DNA of 64,000 nt from an uncultured Roseobacter sp. (GCF_947488185.1 NZ_CANKYM010000001.1:248001-312000); one strand, 5' to 3'. Counted from the stretch's first letter, positions 24,201 through 34,372 are shown. A program made the numbers and translations. The notes: generated by a model from the letters alone, not told the origin.

Positions 24201-25126
24201 TGGCTGTTCTACTCCTTGCAGAAGTAACCGATGGCGAACTGGCGATGGACGCGACCTCCAAAGCGGTGACCGCTGCCAAGATGCTGGGCGATGTGACCGT
24301 TCTGGCCGCAGGCGGGTCTGCCGCCGCAGCGGGCGAAGCAGCAGCGAAAATCGATGGTGTCAGCAAAGTGCTGGTCGCCGAAGACGCAACGCTGGGCCAC
24401 CGCCTTGCGGAATCGACAGCCGCGCTCATCGTGTCACTGTCAGGCGACTACGAGCATATCGTGGCACCTGCGACAACCGACGCCAAGAACGTGATGCCAC
24501 GCGTTGCAGCCCTGCTCGACGTCATGGTGATTTCCGATGCCTCCGGCGTGGTCGATGGCAACACCTTCGAACGCCCGATCTACGCAGGCAACGCGGTTCA
24601 GACCGTGAAATCCGCAGACGCCAAGAAGGTTGTGACCTTCCGGACATCGACCTTTGACGCCGCGGGCGAAGGCGGATCGGCATCGGTCGAAACCATCTCG
24701 GCTGCCGACAATCCGGGCCTCAGCGAATGGGTCGAAGACAAGGTAGCCGCAAGCGACCGTCCAGAACTCACCTCCGCAGGTGTAGTCGTCTCCGGGGGTC
24801 GCGGCGTCGGGTCCGAAGACGATTTCGCGCTGATCGAAAAGCTTGCTGACAAACTCGGGGCAGCGGTTGGTGCCTCGCGCGCGGCGGTCGATTCCGGCTA
24901 TGCGCCGAACGACTGGCAAGTTGGTCAAACCGGCAAGGTTGTGGCTCCCGATCTCTATATCGCGGTTGGCATCTCCGGTGCGATTCAGCACCTCGCCGGC
25001 ATGAAGGACAGCAAGATCATCGTTGCCATCAACAAGGACGAAGAAGCGCCGATCTTCCAGGTTGCTGACTACGGGCTGGTGGCGGACCTTTTCACCGCCG
25101 TGCCGGAGCTGATCGAAAAGCTGTAA
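24200..25126 (+). CDS. etfA: Electron transfer flavoprotein subunit alpha
   Basis: FAD-binding subunit of ETF, 308 residues. The C-terminal half carries VSGGRGVGSEDDFALIEKL, GASRAAVDSGYAPNDWQVGQ and the FAD loop VGISGAIQHLAGMKDSKII. The end is the usual DLFTAVPELIEKL. The ATG overlaps the etfB stop as TAATG, so translation is coupled. A bidirectional terminator follows 30 bases downstream. Confidence 0.97.
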   Translation: MAVLLLAEVTDGELAMDATSKAVTAAKMLGDVTVLAAGGSAAAAGEAAAKIDGVSKVLVAEDATLGHRLAESTAALIVSLSGDYEHIVAPATTDAKNVMPRVAALLDVMVISDASGVVDGNTFERPIYAGNAVQTVKSADAKKVVTFRTSTFDAAGEGGSASVETISAADNPGLSEWVEDKVAASDRPELTSAGVVVSGGRGVGSEDDFALIEKLADKLGAAVGASRAAVDSGYAPNDWQVGQTGKVVAPDLYIAVGISGAIQHLAGMKDSKIIVAINKDEEAPIFQVADYGLVADLFTAVPELIEKL

Positions 25127-25156
25127 TCGACGCACCGCGATATCGCGAAAACAAAA

Positions 25157-25185
25157 AAGCCGCGCTTGCTCTAAGCGCGGCTTCT
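25157..25185. terminator. Bidirectional intrinsic terminator after etfA
   Basis: An 11-base-pair stem AAGCCGCGCTT/AAGCGCGGCTT with a 5-base loop is flanked by A-runs on the left and a T-rich tract on the right. It lies between the convergent etfA and DUF6473 genes and can serve both. Confidence 0.92.
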
Positions 25186-25189
25186 TTTG

Positions 25190-26026
25190 TCAGACAAGTT
25201 CCTGAAGCACGGTCCCAAGCTTCTGCGCCAGCTCACCATGCGCTTTGGGGCCCAGCATCTCTGCCGCCGCCATCGCTTCCAGCTGACTGAACACCATACC
25301 CTCTGTACCTACCGAAGAGGCCTCCGGGGTGGCAACGACTTCGACAAATCTGGACGCATGGGGCGTCAGTTCCTCCAGCATCTCGCGTGTCACGAATAGA
25401 GGAGAGCGTGCCTTGGCAGGATCCAGCCCGGCAGGTTCCTGATGCAATGGCGCGTGATCAGCAAACCAGACCAATACCGTTTCGCCGGATGCACGTTTCA
25501 GTAGCAGCTTCATACGTGCCAGCCACGCTGTCTGAACTTCGTTGCGCACGGCAGCAAATCGCTCATTCGAGACGTTAAAGAGCGAGCTAAGCATATGTTT
25601 GGTGAAATGGAATTCCGCAAAATCCACTTCCGGAAAGATCGCCGTCAGCAAGGGAGACGCAGTAACAAAACGATCATTCCTACGCGGATGCACCGTGTAA
25701 AAGCGATTCGACAGGTTTTGCGCCCCAACGATCTGAACCACTGTCGCCGCCGCGCCCGTACAGGCCTCACCCAAGAAACTGTCATTTAACAACACGTCAA
25801 CACCAGCGTTCGCAACGCCAAAGTTCACACAATTCACCCCAAGACCACTTTCAACAAGCGCCGGAAACGGCGTTTTTATGAATTTCCCATAAGTCGCCGT
25901 ACCGCCAAGGAAAGAAACGTAAGGCGCATCCAGGCGCCGCTCAGGCCCCCGGAACAACAGTTTTGATTGGCCGTATCTGCACGGCATGTAATCGAGAGCC
26001 CCCGCCCCCAGTACGTCATAGGTCAT
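25190..26026 (-). CDS. DUF6473-type protein
   Basis: 278 residues of an uncharacterised family seen in Rhodobacteraceae. The start MTYDVLGAGALDYMPCRYG, the segment FRGPERRLDAPYVSFLGGTAT, and the middle VNFGVANAGVDVLLNDSFL with a Gly-x-Asn-x-Gly spacing look like an SGNH-hydrolase-related fold (Gly-Gly-Thr followed by Asn/Gly blocks). A histidine-containing WFADHAPLH segment could hold the other active-site residue. Enzymatic activity is inference only. ATG 26026 is chosen over an in-frame GTG three codons earlier because AAAGG is then 8 bases upstream. Confidence 0.7.
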   Translation of the reverse strand: MTYDVLGAGALDYMPCRYGQSKLLFRGPERRLDAPYVSFLGGTATYGKFIKTPFPALVESGLGVNCVNFGVANAGVDVLLNDSFLGEACTGAAATVVQIVGAQNLSNRFYTVHPRRNDRFVTASPLLTAIFPEVDFAEFHFTKHMLSSLFNVSNERFAAVRNEVQTAWLARMKLLLKRASGETVLVWFADHAPLHQEPAGLDPAKARSPLFVTREMLEELTPHASRFVEVVATPEASSVGTEGMVFSQLEAMAAAEMLGPKAHGELAQKLGTVLQELV

Positions 26027-26183
26027 AGAACCCACCTTTTTTCGTTCACCCGTGGATCACTTTGCATGGTGCATCCTTAGATTTTCTTAAACGGTCATTT
26101 TGAGCTGTATTTTAGAAGGTGGATGGCCTTGCAGCCCATGCATCTGGCACCCTAAGGTGCGTCAAATCGAAAAGGGGCTGGCG

Positions 26184-27059
26184 ATGGATATCAAGGCAAT
26201 CGGGATTGTGGGCGCGGGCCAGATGGGCAACGGGATTGCGCATGTGATGTCGCTGGCCGGGTACGATGTTCTGCTGAACGACGTCAGCGAAGACGCATTG
26301 ACTGCCGCAATGAGCCTGATGACGAAAAATATGGATCGGCAGGTCAGCCGCGGCAAGATTACCGGCGAAGACCAGGCCGCGGCACTGGCGCGGATCAAGA
26401 CAACAAAGACACTGACCGATCTCGGTCAGACCGACCTGATCATCGAAGCCGCAACAGAACGCGAAGCCGTCAAGCAGGCAATTTTCGAAGACCTGCTGCC
26501 GCATCTGCAGCCCCATACGATCCTGACATCGAACACCTCCTCCATCTCCATCACACGGCTGGCCAGTCGGACCGATCGACCCGAAAAATTCATGGGTTTC
26601 CACTTCATGAACCCGGTGCCGGTGATGCAACTTGTAGAGCTGATCCGAGGCATCGCGACGGATGAGGCAACCTTCAAGACCTGCAAATCAGTCGTGGACC
26701 GGCTGGGCAAAACGGCGGCGTCAGCCGAGGATTTTCCTGCCTTTATCGTGAACCGCATCCTGATGCCGATGATCAACGAGGCCGTCTATACCCTTTACGA
26801 AGGGGTCGGCAGCGTGGAATCCATCGACAGCTCAATGAAGCTCGGGGCCAACCATCCAATGGGGCCGCTGGAGCTGGCCGATTTCATCGGGCTGGACACC
26901 TGTCTGGCGATCATGAACGTGCTGCACGACGGGCTGGCTGATACAAAATACCGCCCATGCCCGTTGTTGACCAAATATGTCGAAGCCGGTTGGCTGGGCC
27001 GCAAAACACAGCGTGGTTTCTACGATTATCGCGGCGAGACACCGGTGCCGACGCGATAG
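26184..27059 (+). CDS. hbd: 3-hydroxybutyryl-CoA dehydrogenase
   Basis: NAD(P)-dependent oxidation or reduction at C3 of short-chain acyl-CoA, 291 residues. The Rossmann motif is GAGQMGNG (10-17), and the catalytic dyad is His140 (GFHFMNPVPVM) and Glu152. The C-terminal dimerisation domain shows FIVNRILMPMINEAV, GANHPMGPLELADFIGLD and GRKTQRGFYDY. It fits acetoacetyl-CoA/3-hydroxybutyryl-CoA turnover, either PHB metabolism or the first steps of the ethylmalonyl-CoA pathway. GGGG precedes ATG 26184. It lies just after etfBA, separated by the opposing DUF6473 gene. Confidence 0.95.
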   Translation: MDIKAIGIVGAGQMGNGIAHVMSLAGYDVLLNDVSEDALTAAMSLMTKNMDRQVSRGKITGEDQAAALARIKTTKTLTDLGQTDLIIEAATEREAVKQAIFEDLLPHLQPHTILTSNTSSISITRLASRTDRPEKFMGFHFMNPVPVMQLVELIRGIATDEATFKTCKSVVDRLGKTAASAEDFPAFIVNRILMPMINEAVYTLYEGVGSVESIDSSMKLGANHPMGPLELADFIGLDTCLAIMNVLHDGLADTKYRPCPLLTKYVEAGWLGRKTQRGFYDYRGETPVPTR

Positions 27060-27063
27060 AAGA

Positions 27064-27945
27064 CTAGTCTTTCAGCGACAACGTGTGGTCACGTAGCCAG
27101 GCCATGAACCCGCGCGGATCATCGTCCCATTTGCGCAAATCGTCCTGATCGATCGGGTGCCCGACAATCGGCGCCTGCGATTTGTTGAGGGAATACACGA
27201 TCTCGTGAAGCAAAAGGCCCTGCCGCAAAATCGGCGATACCTTGTTGGCGATCTGGTAGGCGCGGGAATTCTGTCCCGGAAACTTGATCGGCAGAACCGT
27301 TGCACCCGAGCGGCGAATGAGCTTGGCGGTAAACACATTCCATTCGCCCTCGATCGCCGGCCCGAAATAGGTCTCCGATGCGGCGACACCGCCCGACGGG
27401 AAAAGCGCGACGACACCGCCGTCCTTCAGATGCTGCATCGCCTTCGCGCGCATCTCAACGCCTTTGCGTTGTGCGTCCGGATCGTGCGGGAAGGGCACCG
27501 GGATCATGTAAGACCCCGCAACCTCATCGATCACGGTCAGTAATGAGCGGGTCAGGATGCGATAATCAGGCCGCACCCGCCCGATGAGATCGGCAAATAT
27601 CATGCCGTCGACCATGCCATGCGGGTGATTGGACACAACGATCACAGGCCCGGTTTTGGGGATACGGTCCAACTGCTCTTGCGGGGTCAGCAGATCGATG
27701 CCCATCACGTCCAGTGCCGCACGCCAGAACGCCTGCCCCTGCGGTGCGCCACGCTGCTCGAACTTGCGCACAAGGCGCAGAATGGTCAGCTTGCCGGTCA
27801 GCGCCTCGATGATGCGAATAATCGTGGATTTCCAGGGATCTTCGAAGGTTGACGCGTAGGACAAACTTCTGCGGTCATATTTGCTGAAATTGACCGGTTC
27901 CGCCTTCCCGGCAGCCACATTGATGTCTTGTGAACTTTCTACCAA
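27064..27945 (-). CDS. PlsC-like lysophospholipid acyltransferase
   Basis: 293 residues from a TTG start at 27945, with AGGA 9 bases upstream; the start is uncertain. The acyltransferase motif NHPHGMVDG (His and Asp of the catalytic pair) is followed by the glycerol-phosphate-binding VALFPSGGVA and PIKFPGQNSR blocks, as in OlsB/PlsC relatives. It likely acylates a lysophospholipid, ornithine or another membrane lipid at the inner face of the membrane. It is the last gene of the ChvGI-HprK-PTS operon, 42 bases after HPr, which links membrane lipid remodelling to that signalling cluster. Confidence 0.85.
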   Translation of the reverse strand: MVESSQDINVAAGKAEPVNFSKYDRRSLSYASTFEDPWKSTIIRIIEALTGKLTILRLVRKFEQRGAPQGQAFWRAALDVMGIDLLTPQEQLDRIPKTGPVIVVSNHPHGMVDGMIFADLIGRVRPDYRILTRSLLTVIDEVAGSYMIPVPFPHDPDAQRKGVEMRAKAMQHLKDGGVVALFPSGGVAASETYFGPAIEGEWNVFTAKLIRRSGATVLPIKFPGQNSRAYQIANKVSPILRQGLLLHEIVYSLNKSQAPIVGHPIDQDDLRKWDDDPRGFMAWLRDHTLSLKD

Positions 27946-27987
27946 GACCTGCTATCCTGTCTGGCGCCTGTCACAGCGCCGGTTTCT

Positions 27988-28257
27988 TCACTGACCTTCG
28001 CCGAATTTGTCAGAGACAAGCGTCGTCAGCGCCTCGGCCAATGCATCAGCATCCGGTCCGGAGGTCGTTATGTCAATAAAGCTTCCCTTGGACGCTGCCA
28101 ACATCAAAAGTCCCATAATACTGTCTCCGGAGGCGGACAAACCGTCTTTGGAGACCTCGGCACTCGCGTCGAACCCCTCCACAACCTCAACCAGCTTGGC
28201 CGAGGCGCGGGCGTGCAAACCCTTCTCGTTCACAATCTTAAGCGTGCATTCCGTCAT
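27988..28257 (-). CDS. Phosphocarrier protein HPr (Ntr-type PTS)
   Basis: 89-residue phosphocarrier. The active-site block KGLHARASAKLV contains His15, and the regulatory serine lies in DSIMGLLML at Ser46, the HprK target. The gene overlaps the EIIA gene by 4 bases. With HprK, EIIA and RapZ it forms a regulatory rather than sugar-transporting PTS, since no membrane permease is nearby. Enzyme I is not in the window. Confidence 0.93.
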   Translation of the reverse strand: MTECTLKIVNEKGLHARASAKLVEVVEGFDASAEVSKDGLSASGDSIMGLLMLAASKGSFIDITTSGPDADALAEALTTLVSDKFGEGQ

Positions 28258-28667
28258 TGTCTTGATTGGGTATCCTGCTCTGGACTCACGTTTTGGCTGT
28301 CGATGTACTTTTTTCCAGCTTCCAATGCCAGACGCACAGCATCAGGCACAGCCTTCTGTCGGCTTTTTGCCAGTTTTATCAACATTGGCAGATTTGCGCC
28401 ATAAAGGATGCGACGGTCGCCCGGTCGGCACGCCATCAGGCTCAGATTGGACGGCGATCCGCCATAAAGATCGGTAACAACGACAACGCCACTGCCCCTG
28501 TCCACTTCATCCGCCGCTATACAGATTTCCCGCTCCTTGGCGGCCCGGTCATGCACCGCATCGATCGAGATCGCCCTGATCCCCGGCTGAACGCCAACAA
28601 CATGTTCAACAGCTGCGAGATACTCCTTGGCCAACCCGCCATGGGCAACAATCACGATACCGATCAC
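28254..28667 (-). CDS. PTS EIIA, mannose/fructose (EIIA-Man) family
   Basis: 137 residues with the active-site His9 in the motif IVIVAHGGLAKEYL. The VVVVTDLYGGSPSN block is the typical EIIA-Man signature. It has no fused IIB or permease domain, as in alphaproteobacterial EIIA-Man proteins that act as regulators. It receives phosphate from HPr, encoded immediately downstream with a 4-base overlap. Confidence 0.93.
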   Translation of the reverse strand: MIGIVIVAHGGLAKEYLAAVEHVVGVQPGIRAISIDAVHDRAAKEREICIAADEVDRGSGVVVVTDLYGGSPSNLSLMACRPGDRRILYGANLPMLIKLAKSRQKAVPDAVRLALEAGKKYIDSQNVSPEQDTQSRQ

Positions 28668-28671
28668 GGGC

Positions 28672-29559
28672 TCAAGCCTCTTCTTTCTTACGCAGGTCCA
28701 ATTCGCGGTGTCTTATTGACACCTGCCAGCCTTCTTCCGCAAGGCGCAAACCATGCCTTTCCGCCATCACAACAGACCTATGTTTGCCGCCGGTACACCC
28801 AAAGGCGATTGACAGGTGAGATTTTCCCTCCTCGCGATAAGAGGGCAGCAACAAAAGCGTAAGATCGAGCACTTTGTTCTCGAACTCGGCAAAGCTCGGA
28901 TCAGCGGTCACATGGGCGGCGACGGCGTCCTGCCTGCCGTCCAGCGCCCGCAATTCTGCCACCCAATAGGGATTCGTCAGGAACCGGCAATCGAACACCA
29001 TATCGACACTGCGCGGCAGACCCCGCTTGTAGGAAAAAGATTGAACGGAGACGGTCAGCCGCCGGTGCCCGCCCGGCGCAAACCAATGCTCTACGTCGGC
29101 GCGTAATTGGTGGACGTTCAATTCACTGGTGTCGATCAGGACGTCCGCACGGGATCGCAACGGCGCCAGCATATCCAATTCGCGCATGATGCCGTCCGAT
29201 GGGCGGTCGTCAGGCGCCAGAGGGTGGCGCCGGCGGGTTTCTGAAAACCGACGCAGCAAGACATCGGTGCTACAATCGAGGTACAGAAGTTCCGGCGCCA
29301 GTCCGGGCACGCCAGTCAAGCGCCCGAGAAGGTCGATGATCGTGTTGGTGGAAAAATCCCGGTTCCGGGGATCGATCCCCAAGGCCAACGCACGCTCTGT
29401 GCCGGGACCTTCAAGGAGAGCAGGGAGCAGGCGCAGGGGCAAGTTATCCACGGCCTCGAAGCCCGCGTCTTCAAGCACATTCAGCGCGCTCGAACGCCCG
29501 GCCCCCGAGGGACCGGTGACAAATACAATCCTGCGCGCTGTCGGTTCTGGTTCGGTCAT
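28672..29559 (-). CDS. rapZ: RNase adapter protein RapZ
   Basis: 295 residues. The Walker A motif GPSGAGRS is at 16-23 and the domain start [16 protein letters not shown] follows. The C-terminal domain has [21 protein letters not shown] and the signature [15 protein letters not shown]. In E. coli RapZ controls glmS through RNase E and small RNAs and senses glucosamine-6-phosphate. In alphaproteobacteria it is generally encoded with the Ntr PTS, as here. It overlaps hprK by 4 bases and ends 4 bases before EIIA. Confidence 0.95.
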   Translation of the reverse strand: MTEPEPTARRIVFVTGPSGAGRSSALNVLEDAGFEAVDNLPLRLLPALLEGPGTERALALGIDPRNRDFSTNTIIDLLGRLTGVPGLAPELLYLDCSTDVLLRRFSETRRRHPLAPDDRPSDGIMRELDMLAPLRSRADVLIDTSELNVHQLRADVEHWFAPGGHRRLTVSVQSFSYKRGLPRSVDMVFDCRFLTNPYWVAELRALDGRQDAVAAHVTADPSFAEFENKVLDLTLLLLPSYREEGKSHLSIAFGCTGGKHRSVVMAERHGLRLAEEGWQVSIRHRELDLRKKEEA

Positions 29560-30014
29560 CCCGGATCTCTTCTGCCCGTCTTGAGATATTGCAAAATCGC
29601 CGCCGGGAAATAGGCACTTTCTACTTTGTGAAGGCAGGGTATCGGGACCCCGACCACTTGTACCGTATGCACCGCTGGCAAACGAGCGGTTTCGGGCGTA
29701 TCCAGATCGACGGTCAGAACCACCTCAGCGGATTCTGCATGTTCCGCGGTCAGAAGCCCCACGCCGCGGGCCTCAATCAATCCGGCCAACGCGCGCGGTG
29801 CCGCGGCACGCACGACACCCCCTGTTGAGGTAACCTCCGTACGGTCGTCAGCGATCAGATCAGCGCCATACGCCATCAGCTGTAGTGCCAGGGCAGACTT
29901 TCCCCGACCGGATTCGCCGAGGATCAGAACACCACGCCCTTGGTGCGCAACGCAGCTGGCATGAATCGTCGTCGCCCGGGGACTTTCTGAGGTCTCGGTG
30001 CCCCCGCCTTCCAT
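29556..30014 (-). CDS. hprK: HPr kinase/phosphorylase, short alphaproteobacterial form
   Basis: 152 residues, about half the length of Gram-positive HprK. Only the catalytic domain is present: the Walker A GESGRGKS at 33-40, LIADDRTEV and ARGVGLLTA. The N-terminal domain is absent, as is normal in alphaproteobacteria. It phosphorylates Ser46 of HPr. It lies 3 bases after chvG and overlaps rapZ by 4, so kinase and sensor are made from one transcript. Confidence 0.93.
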   Translation of the reverse strand: MEGGGTETSESPRATTIHASCVAHQGRGVLILGESGRGKSALALQLMAYGADLIADDRTEVTSTGGVVRAAAPRALAGLIEARGVGLLTAEHAESAEVVLTVDLDTPETARLPAVHTVQVVGVPIPCLHKVESAYFPAAILQYLKTGRRDPG

Positions 30015-30017
30015 AGC

Positions 30018-31739
30018 TCAGATGGGCAGACCAACGACGAAACGCGCACCTAACGGATCGGAGGTGATATCGGCTTCGGTGGGTCGAATATTTTCGGCCC
30101 AGATCACGCCGCCATGAGCTTCCACAATCTGTTTCGAAATAGCCAACCCAAGTCCCGAGTTGTTGCCGAAGTGCTCATCAGGGCGCTGCGAATAAAACCG
30201 CTTGAAGATTTTGGCCAATGCCTGGTCAGGAATACCTGGGCCCGTGTCCTCCACCACGATCAGCACCCGGTTTTCTTTTTTGCGCGCCCAGATACGTATT
30301 GCGTCTCCGTCTTCGCAAAAAGAAATCGCATTGGTAATCAGGTTGACAAAAACTTGCGCCAAACGCGCTTCCAACCCATGCACAACAATGGGGGCATCCG
30401 GTAAATCAGTGATGAAATCGATCCCTCTGGATCGTGCATCTTCCCCCAGATATTGGCCCAGATTGGTCAGAGTGGCGAGCACGTTAAAGGGCTCTTCCTC
30501 TTCCTTGACCAGTTCGCTGTCCAAGCGGGAAGCATTCGAGATGTCACTGACCAGACGATCCAGGCGCCGCACATCATGATCGATCACATCGAGCAGCTTT
30601 TCGCGCTGATCATCACGTTTTACCATGCGCAGCGTCCCGACCGCAGACCGAAGCGAGGCCAGTGGGTTCTTGATTTCATGAGCGACGTCCGCGGCAAATT
30701 GTTCATTGCCGTCGATGCGATTGTAGAGCGCCGAAATCATACCTCGAAGTGCACCGCTCAGCCGGCCAATCTCATCCGGACGCGCCGTAAGGTCCGGGAT
30801 GCGGATGCGGCCAGGGTTCATTTTCCGCGCATTCTTGTCGCGCCCGAGTTCAGCAGCGGCGGACAAATCCGCCAAAGGGTTGGCAATCGTCGAAGCCAGA
30901 ACAAGGCTGAGGCCGATAGATACCAGCGCTCCAATGACAAAAATCTGCAAGACGCGTTCGCGTTCCACACGTACAAGGTTGTCGATCTCGCCTGCTGCGG
31001 TGACCACGGCAACCGCCCCAATCGCCTGACCACTCTGCAAAATGGGCGTCACCACGGTCAGGAATGTGGCCCCTTCGTCATCCAGTTCATACCGGATTTG
31101 GGTACCTTCCTGCAGACTGGTGCCGATCATTGGTTTGATCTTGTCGCTGAGCTCTGTCTGGTCGGTAACTTTGGTTTCAGCGAAGGGCGCAAAAAGCGTC
31201 GACCATAGCCAGCTCAGACCATCCATCAGATAGGTTTTTTCGGCGAATCCACCTGCAGCCTGATTTGTTGCCAATTGCCCTTCTATGTTCGCCACCAACA
31301 ATTGGGATTGGTCGAAAACGAACACCTCAACGCCGTTGCGCAGGTCAAGTTCGTCCAGTGTCGCGGTTACGTCGACCCCATCACCTGTCGCGAGATTAAC
31401 CGGGGCACCGGCGGGCAATTGCACTTCCAGTGTGTCGGCAATTAATTCCGCTTCCGAGTAGAGCGACGCAGCGCGCTGCTTTGCCAGGCTATCGCGAGAG
31501 GAATTGAGGTACAAAATCCCCGATACGAAAACACAAATCGCGATCAGATTGAACGTGATGATCTTTCGCGTGAGTGGTGAGCCACGCAGTGAAAGCCAGC
31601 CACGACGCTCGCGGTTCGCGCGCATCTCGTTCTCGGCAGTGCTTTCAGGAGCTACCCAGTCTTCACCCAGAACGACATCGCCGTCCCGTGAAGGAGGAGG
31701 GGTCATGTCGCGCACAAAGTTCCTCTCGGCCAAGGCCAT
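30018..31739 (-). CDS. chvG: Sensor histidine kinase ChvG
   Basis: 573 residues. A cytoplasmic N-terminal tail is followed by TM1 (about 59-80), a large periplasmic sensor domain (about 81-262), TM2 (about 262-284), HAMP, the H-box FAADVAHEIKNPLASL with His354, and an ATPase domain (EDTGPGIPDQALAKIF, GNNSGLGLAISKQIVEAHGG). The order and partner identify it as ChvG/ExoS, which senses acid and envelope stress in Rhizobiales. ATG 31739 is used; an in-frame ATG at 31706 is possible. It starts 8 bases after chvI. Confidence 0.93.
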   Translation of the reverse strand: MALAERNFVRDMTPPPSRDGDVVLGEDWVAPESTAENEMRANRERRGWLSLRGSPLTRKIITFNLIAICVFVSGILYLNSSRDSLAKQRAASLYSEAELIADTLEVQLPAGAPVNLATGDGVDVTATLDELDLRNGVEVFVFDQSQLLVANIEGQLATNQAAGGFAEKTYLMDGLSWLWSTLFAPFAETKVTDQTELSDKIKPMIGTSLQEGTQIRYELDDEGATFLTVVTPILQSGQAIGAVAVVTAAGEIDNLVRVERERVLQIFVIGALVSIGLSLVLASTIANPLADLSAAAELGRDKNARKMNPGRIRIPDLTARPDEIGRLSGALRGMISALYNRIDGNEQFAADVAHEIKNPLASLRSAVGTLRMVKRDDQREKLLDVIDHDVRRLDRLVSDISNASRLDSELVKEEEEPFNVLATLTNLGQYLGEDARSRGIDFITDLPDAPIVVHGLEARLAQVFVNLITNAISFCEDGDAIRIWARKKENRVLIVVEDTGPGIPDQALAKIFKRFYSQRPDEHFGNNSGLGLAISKQIVEAHGGVIWAENIRPTEADITSDPLGARFVVGLPI

Positions 31740-31747
31740 CTCTTCGG

Positions 31748-32449
31748 TTATTCCTCGTTATATCTGTAACCGATACCGTAGAGGGTCTCAATCGCGGAGA
31801 ATTCGTCATCCGCAGTGCGCATCTTCTTGCGAAGACGTTTGATGTGGCTGTCGATGGTGCGATCATCGACGTAAACTTGGTCGTCATATGCGACATCCAT
31901 CAACTGGTCACGCGACTTCACAAAACCAGGACGCTGGGCCAAAGCCTGCAGCAGCAGGAATTCGGTTACCGTGAGGGAAACGTCTTTACCCTTCCAGCTT
32001 ACTGCGTGGCGCAACGGATCCATGCGCAGATCGCCACGTTCCATTACCTTGGTTTCTTCGCTGTCGGCGACAACATCACCGGCAACCGCATCCTGACGGC
32101 GCAAGAGCGCGCGAATGCGTTCTACCAGAAGACGTTGAGAAAAAGGCTTCTTCACATAATCATCGGCACCCATACGCAGGCCGAGCACCTCATCGATCTC
32201 ATCGTCCTTGGAGGTGAGGAAGATCACCGGCATTGCCGTTTTCTGGCGCAGACGCTGCAGCAGATCCATCCCGTCCATGCGCGGCATCTTGATGTCGAGC
32301 ACGGCCATATCCGGAAGCTTCTTGTTGAACGCGTCAAGTGCCGCCTGCCCGTCATTATACGTTTCGACCTCAAAGCCTTCAGCTTCAAGCGTCATGGACA
32401 CTGACGTCAGGATATTCCTGTCGTCGTCCACCAATGCAATTTTAGACAT
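31748..32449 (-). CDS. chvI: Response regulator ChvI
   Basis: OmpR-family regulator, 233 residues. The receiver domain has [15 protein letters not shown] with the acidic pocket, the phosphorylation site Asp52 ([10 protein letters not shown]) and Lys105. A winged-helix DNA-binding domain follows ([22 protein letters not shown] and [17 protein letters not shown]). It is the cognate partner of the sensor encoded next. It is divergent from pckA across a 324-base intergenic region, a layout also known from Rhizobiales. Confidence 0.95.
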   Translation of the reverse strand: MSKIALVDDDRNILTSVSMTLEAEGFEVETYNDGQAALDAFNKKLPDMAVLDIKMPRMDGMDLLQRLRQKTAMPVIFLTSKDDEIDEVLGLRMGADDYVKKPFSQRLLVERIRALLRRQDAVAGDVVADSEETKVMERGDLRMDPLRHAVSWKGKDVSLTVTEFLLLQALAQRPGFVKSRDQLMDVAYDDQVYVDDRTIDSHIKRLRKKMRTADDEFSAIETLYGIGYRYNEE

Positions 32450-32773
32450 TACCCGTTTCCTTGTACTGCTCGTTTATTAGATTTTTTGGGCTATTGACCA
32501 CTTTTTAGCCCTCCGAATCAATCCTTAAGTGCGAATCAGCACAGCACTCCGCCACATTTTGGCCATAATTTGATTACCAATGGCTAAATTGCCGCACATT
32601 TGCGCTTTGCTTTCGACAAGGTCACGACGCCAAAGCAAGCATCAGATGAGCCCTCTGAAACAAAGTTGCACATGGTGGCGCTAACGACATGCAAGCTGCC
32701 TGTTCAACGATAAAAACGTCATGTTAAGAGGCACGGGCGCCACTTCCAGGTGCACACAACTAGGAGACGATGG
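32450..32773. promoter_or_regulatory. chvI-pckA divergent promoter region with an inverted repeat
   Basis: This 324-base AT-richer stretch contains no gene. It holds a near-palindrome at 32556-32589, where ATTTTGGCCAT and ATGGCTAAAT flank a 13-base centre, almost midway between the two start sites. This is a reasonable candidate operator for ChvI or a carbon regulator. No consensus could be compared. Confidence 0.4.
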
Positions 32774-34372
32774 ATGACACATGGACGGGTAAACCCGGAC
32801 TTTACGCTCGAAGATCAAGGGATCAAAGGGGCAGGCACCGTCTATTACAACCTCATCGAACCCGATCTCATTCAACTCGCCCTGGCCCGCGGCGAAGGCA
32901 ATCTGGGCAAAGGCGGCGCTTTCCTGGTCACCACCGGGAAATTCACTGGACGGTCCCCCAAGGACAAGCACGTCGTGAAAACGGACAGCGTTGCCGATAC
33001 CATCTGGTGGGAAAACAACGCGGCCATGTCGCCCGACGGGTTCGACGCGCTGCATGCCGACATGCTTACGCACATGCAAGGCAAGGACTACTTCGTCCAG
33101 GACCTGACCGGCGGTTCCGATCCGAAACACGCGATCAATGTCCGCATGGTGACGGAACTGGCCTGGCACGGGCTCTTCATCCGCCACATGCTGCGCCGCC
33201 CGGACCGCGAAGACCTGGATGATTTCATTGCAGATTTCACGGTCATCAACTGCCCCAGCTTTCAAGCTGACCCGAAGAAGCACAATTGCCGCTCGGAGAC
33301 AGTAATCGCGATGAACTTCGACAAGAAGCTCATCCTGATCGGCGGTACTGAGTATGCGGGTGAAAACAAGAAATCCGTCTTTACCCTGCTGAACTACCTG
33401 CTGCCGGAGAAAGGCGTGATGCCGATGCACTGCTCGGCCAACCATGCCAACGGCAATCCGGTGGATACGGCCGTGTTCTTCGGCCTTTCCGGCACAGGCA
33501 AAACCACGCTCTCGGCGGATCCCGCCCGCACGCTCATCGGCGACGACGAACATGGGTGGTCCGATACAGGCACGTTCAATTTTGAAGGAGGCTGTTACGC
33601 CAAGACCATCAGCCTGAGCGCGGATGCCGAGCCGGAGATTTATGCCACGACGGAGAAATTCGGCACCGTGATCGAGAACATGATCTATGATGACGAGACC
33701 AAGGAGCTGGATTTCGAAGACGACAGCCTGACCGCCAATATGCGCTGCGCCTATCCGCTACATTACATCTCCAATGCGTCTGCCTCGGCCCGCGGTGGGC
33801 ATCCGAAGAACATCATCATGCTGACCTGCGACGCTTTTGGGGTGCTGCCTCCAATCTCGCGGCTGACGCCCGCGCAGGCAATGTACCATTTCCTGTCGGG
33901 CTTCACCTCCAAGGTGGCGGGCACAGAACGGGGCGTCACCGAACCCGAACCCACATTCTCGACCTGTTTCGGCGCGCCCTTCATGCCGCGACGACCGGAG
34001 GTCTATGGCAACCTACTGCGGGAAAAGATCGCCACCCACGGGGCGACATGCTGGCTGGTGAACACGGGCTGGACCGGCGGCGCCCATGGCACCGGGTCCC
34101 GGATGCCGATCAAGGCAACGCGCGGCCTACTGACAGCGGCGCTGGATGGGTCACTGGCTGATGCAACCTTCCGCAAGGACCCTAATTTCGGGTTTGACGT
34201 GCCGGTGGATGTAAAGGGCGTGCCCAGCATCCTGCTCGACCCCCGTCGCACGTGGGATGACGCGGAGAGCTACGACCGACAGGCCGCAAAGCTGGTCAAG
34301 ATGTTCTCGGACAACTTCGAACAGTATCTGCCGTTCATCGATGATGACGTGAAAGCAGCGGCGATCAGCTGA
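32774..34372 (+). CDS. pckA: Phosphoenolpyruvate carboxykinase (ATP)
   Basis: First committed step of gluconeogenesis, oxaloacetate + ATP to PEP, 532 residues. The kinase P-loop [10 protein letters not shown] is at 237-246, preceded by the PckA-specific YFVQDLTGG block and followed by [20 protein letters not shown], which contains metal-binding residues. The start is ATG 32774, with AGGAG 7 bases before it; an ATG four bases earlier is out of frame. Its divergent partner is chvI, and a hairpin follows the stop. Confidence 0.97.
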   Translation: MTHGRVNPDFTLEDQGIKGAGTVYYNLIEPDLIQLALARGEGNLGKGGAFLVTTGKFTGRSPKDKHVVKTDSVADTIWWENNAAMSPDGFDALHADMLTHMQGKDYFVQDLTGGSDPKHAINVRMVTELAWHGLFIRHMLRRPDREDLDDFIADFTVINCPSFQADPKKHNCRSETVIAMNFDKKLILIGGTEYAGENKKSVFTLLNYLLPEKGVMPMHCSANHANGNPVDTAVFFGLSGTGKTTLSADPARTLIGDDEHGWSDTGTFNFEGGCYAKTISLSADAEPEIYATTEKFGTVIENMIYDDETKELDFEDDSLTANMRCAYPLHYISNASASARGGHPKNIIMLTCDAFGVLPPISRLTPAQAMYHFLSGFTSKVAGTERGVTEPEPTFSTCFGAPFMPRRPEVYGNLLREKIATHGATCWLVNTGWTGGAHGTGSRMPIKATRGLLTAALDGSLADATFRKDPNFGFDVPVDVKGVPSILLDPRRTWDDAESYDRQAAKLVKMFSDNFEQYLPFIDDDVKAAAIS

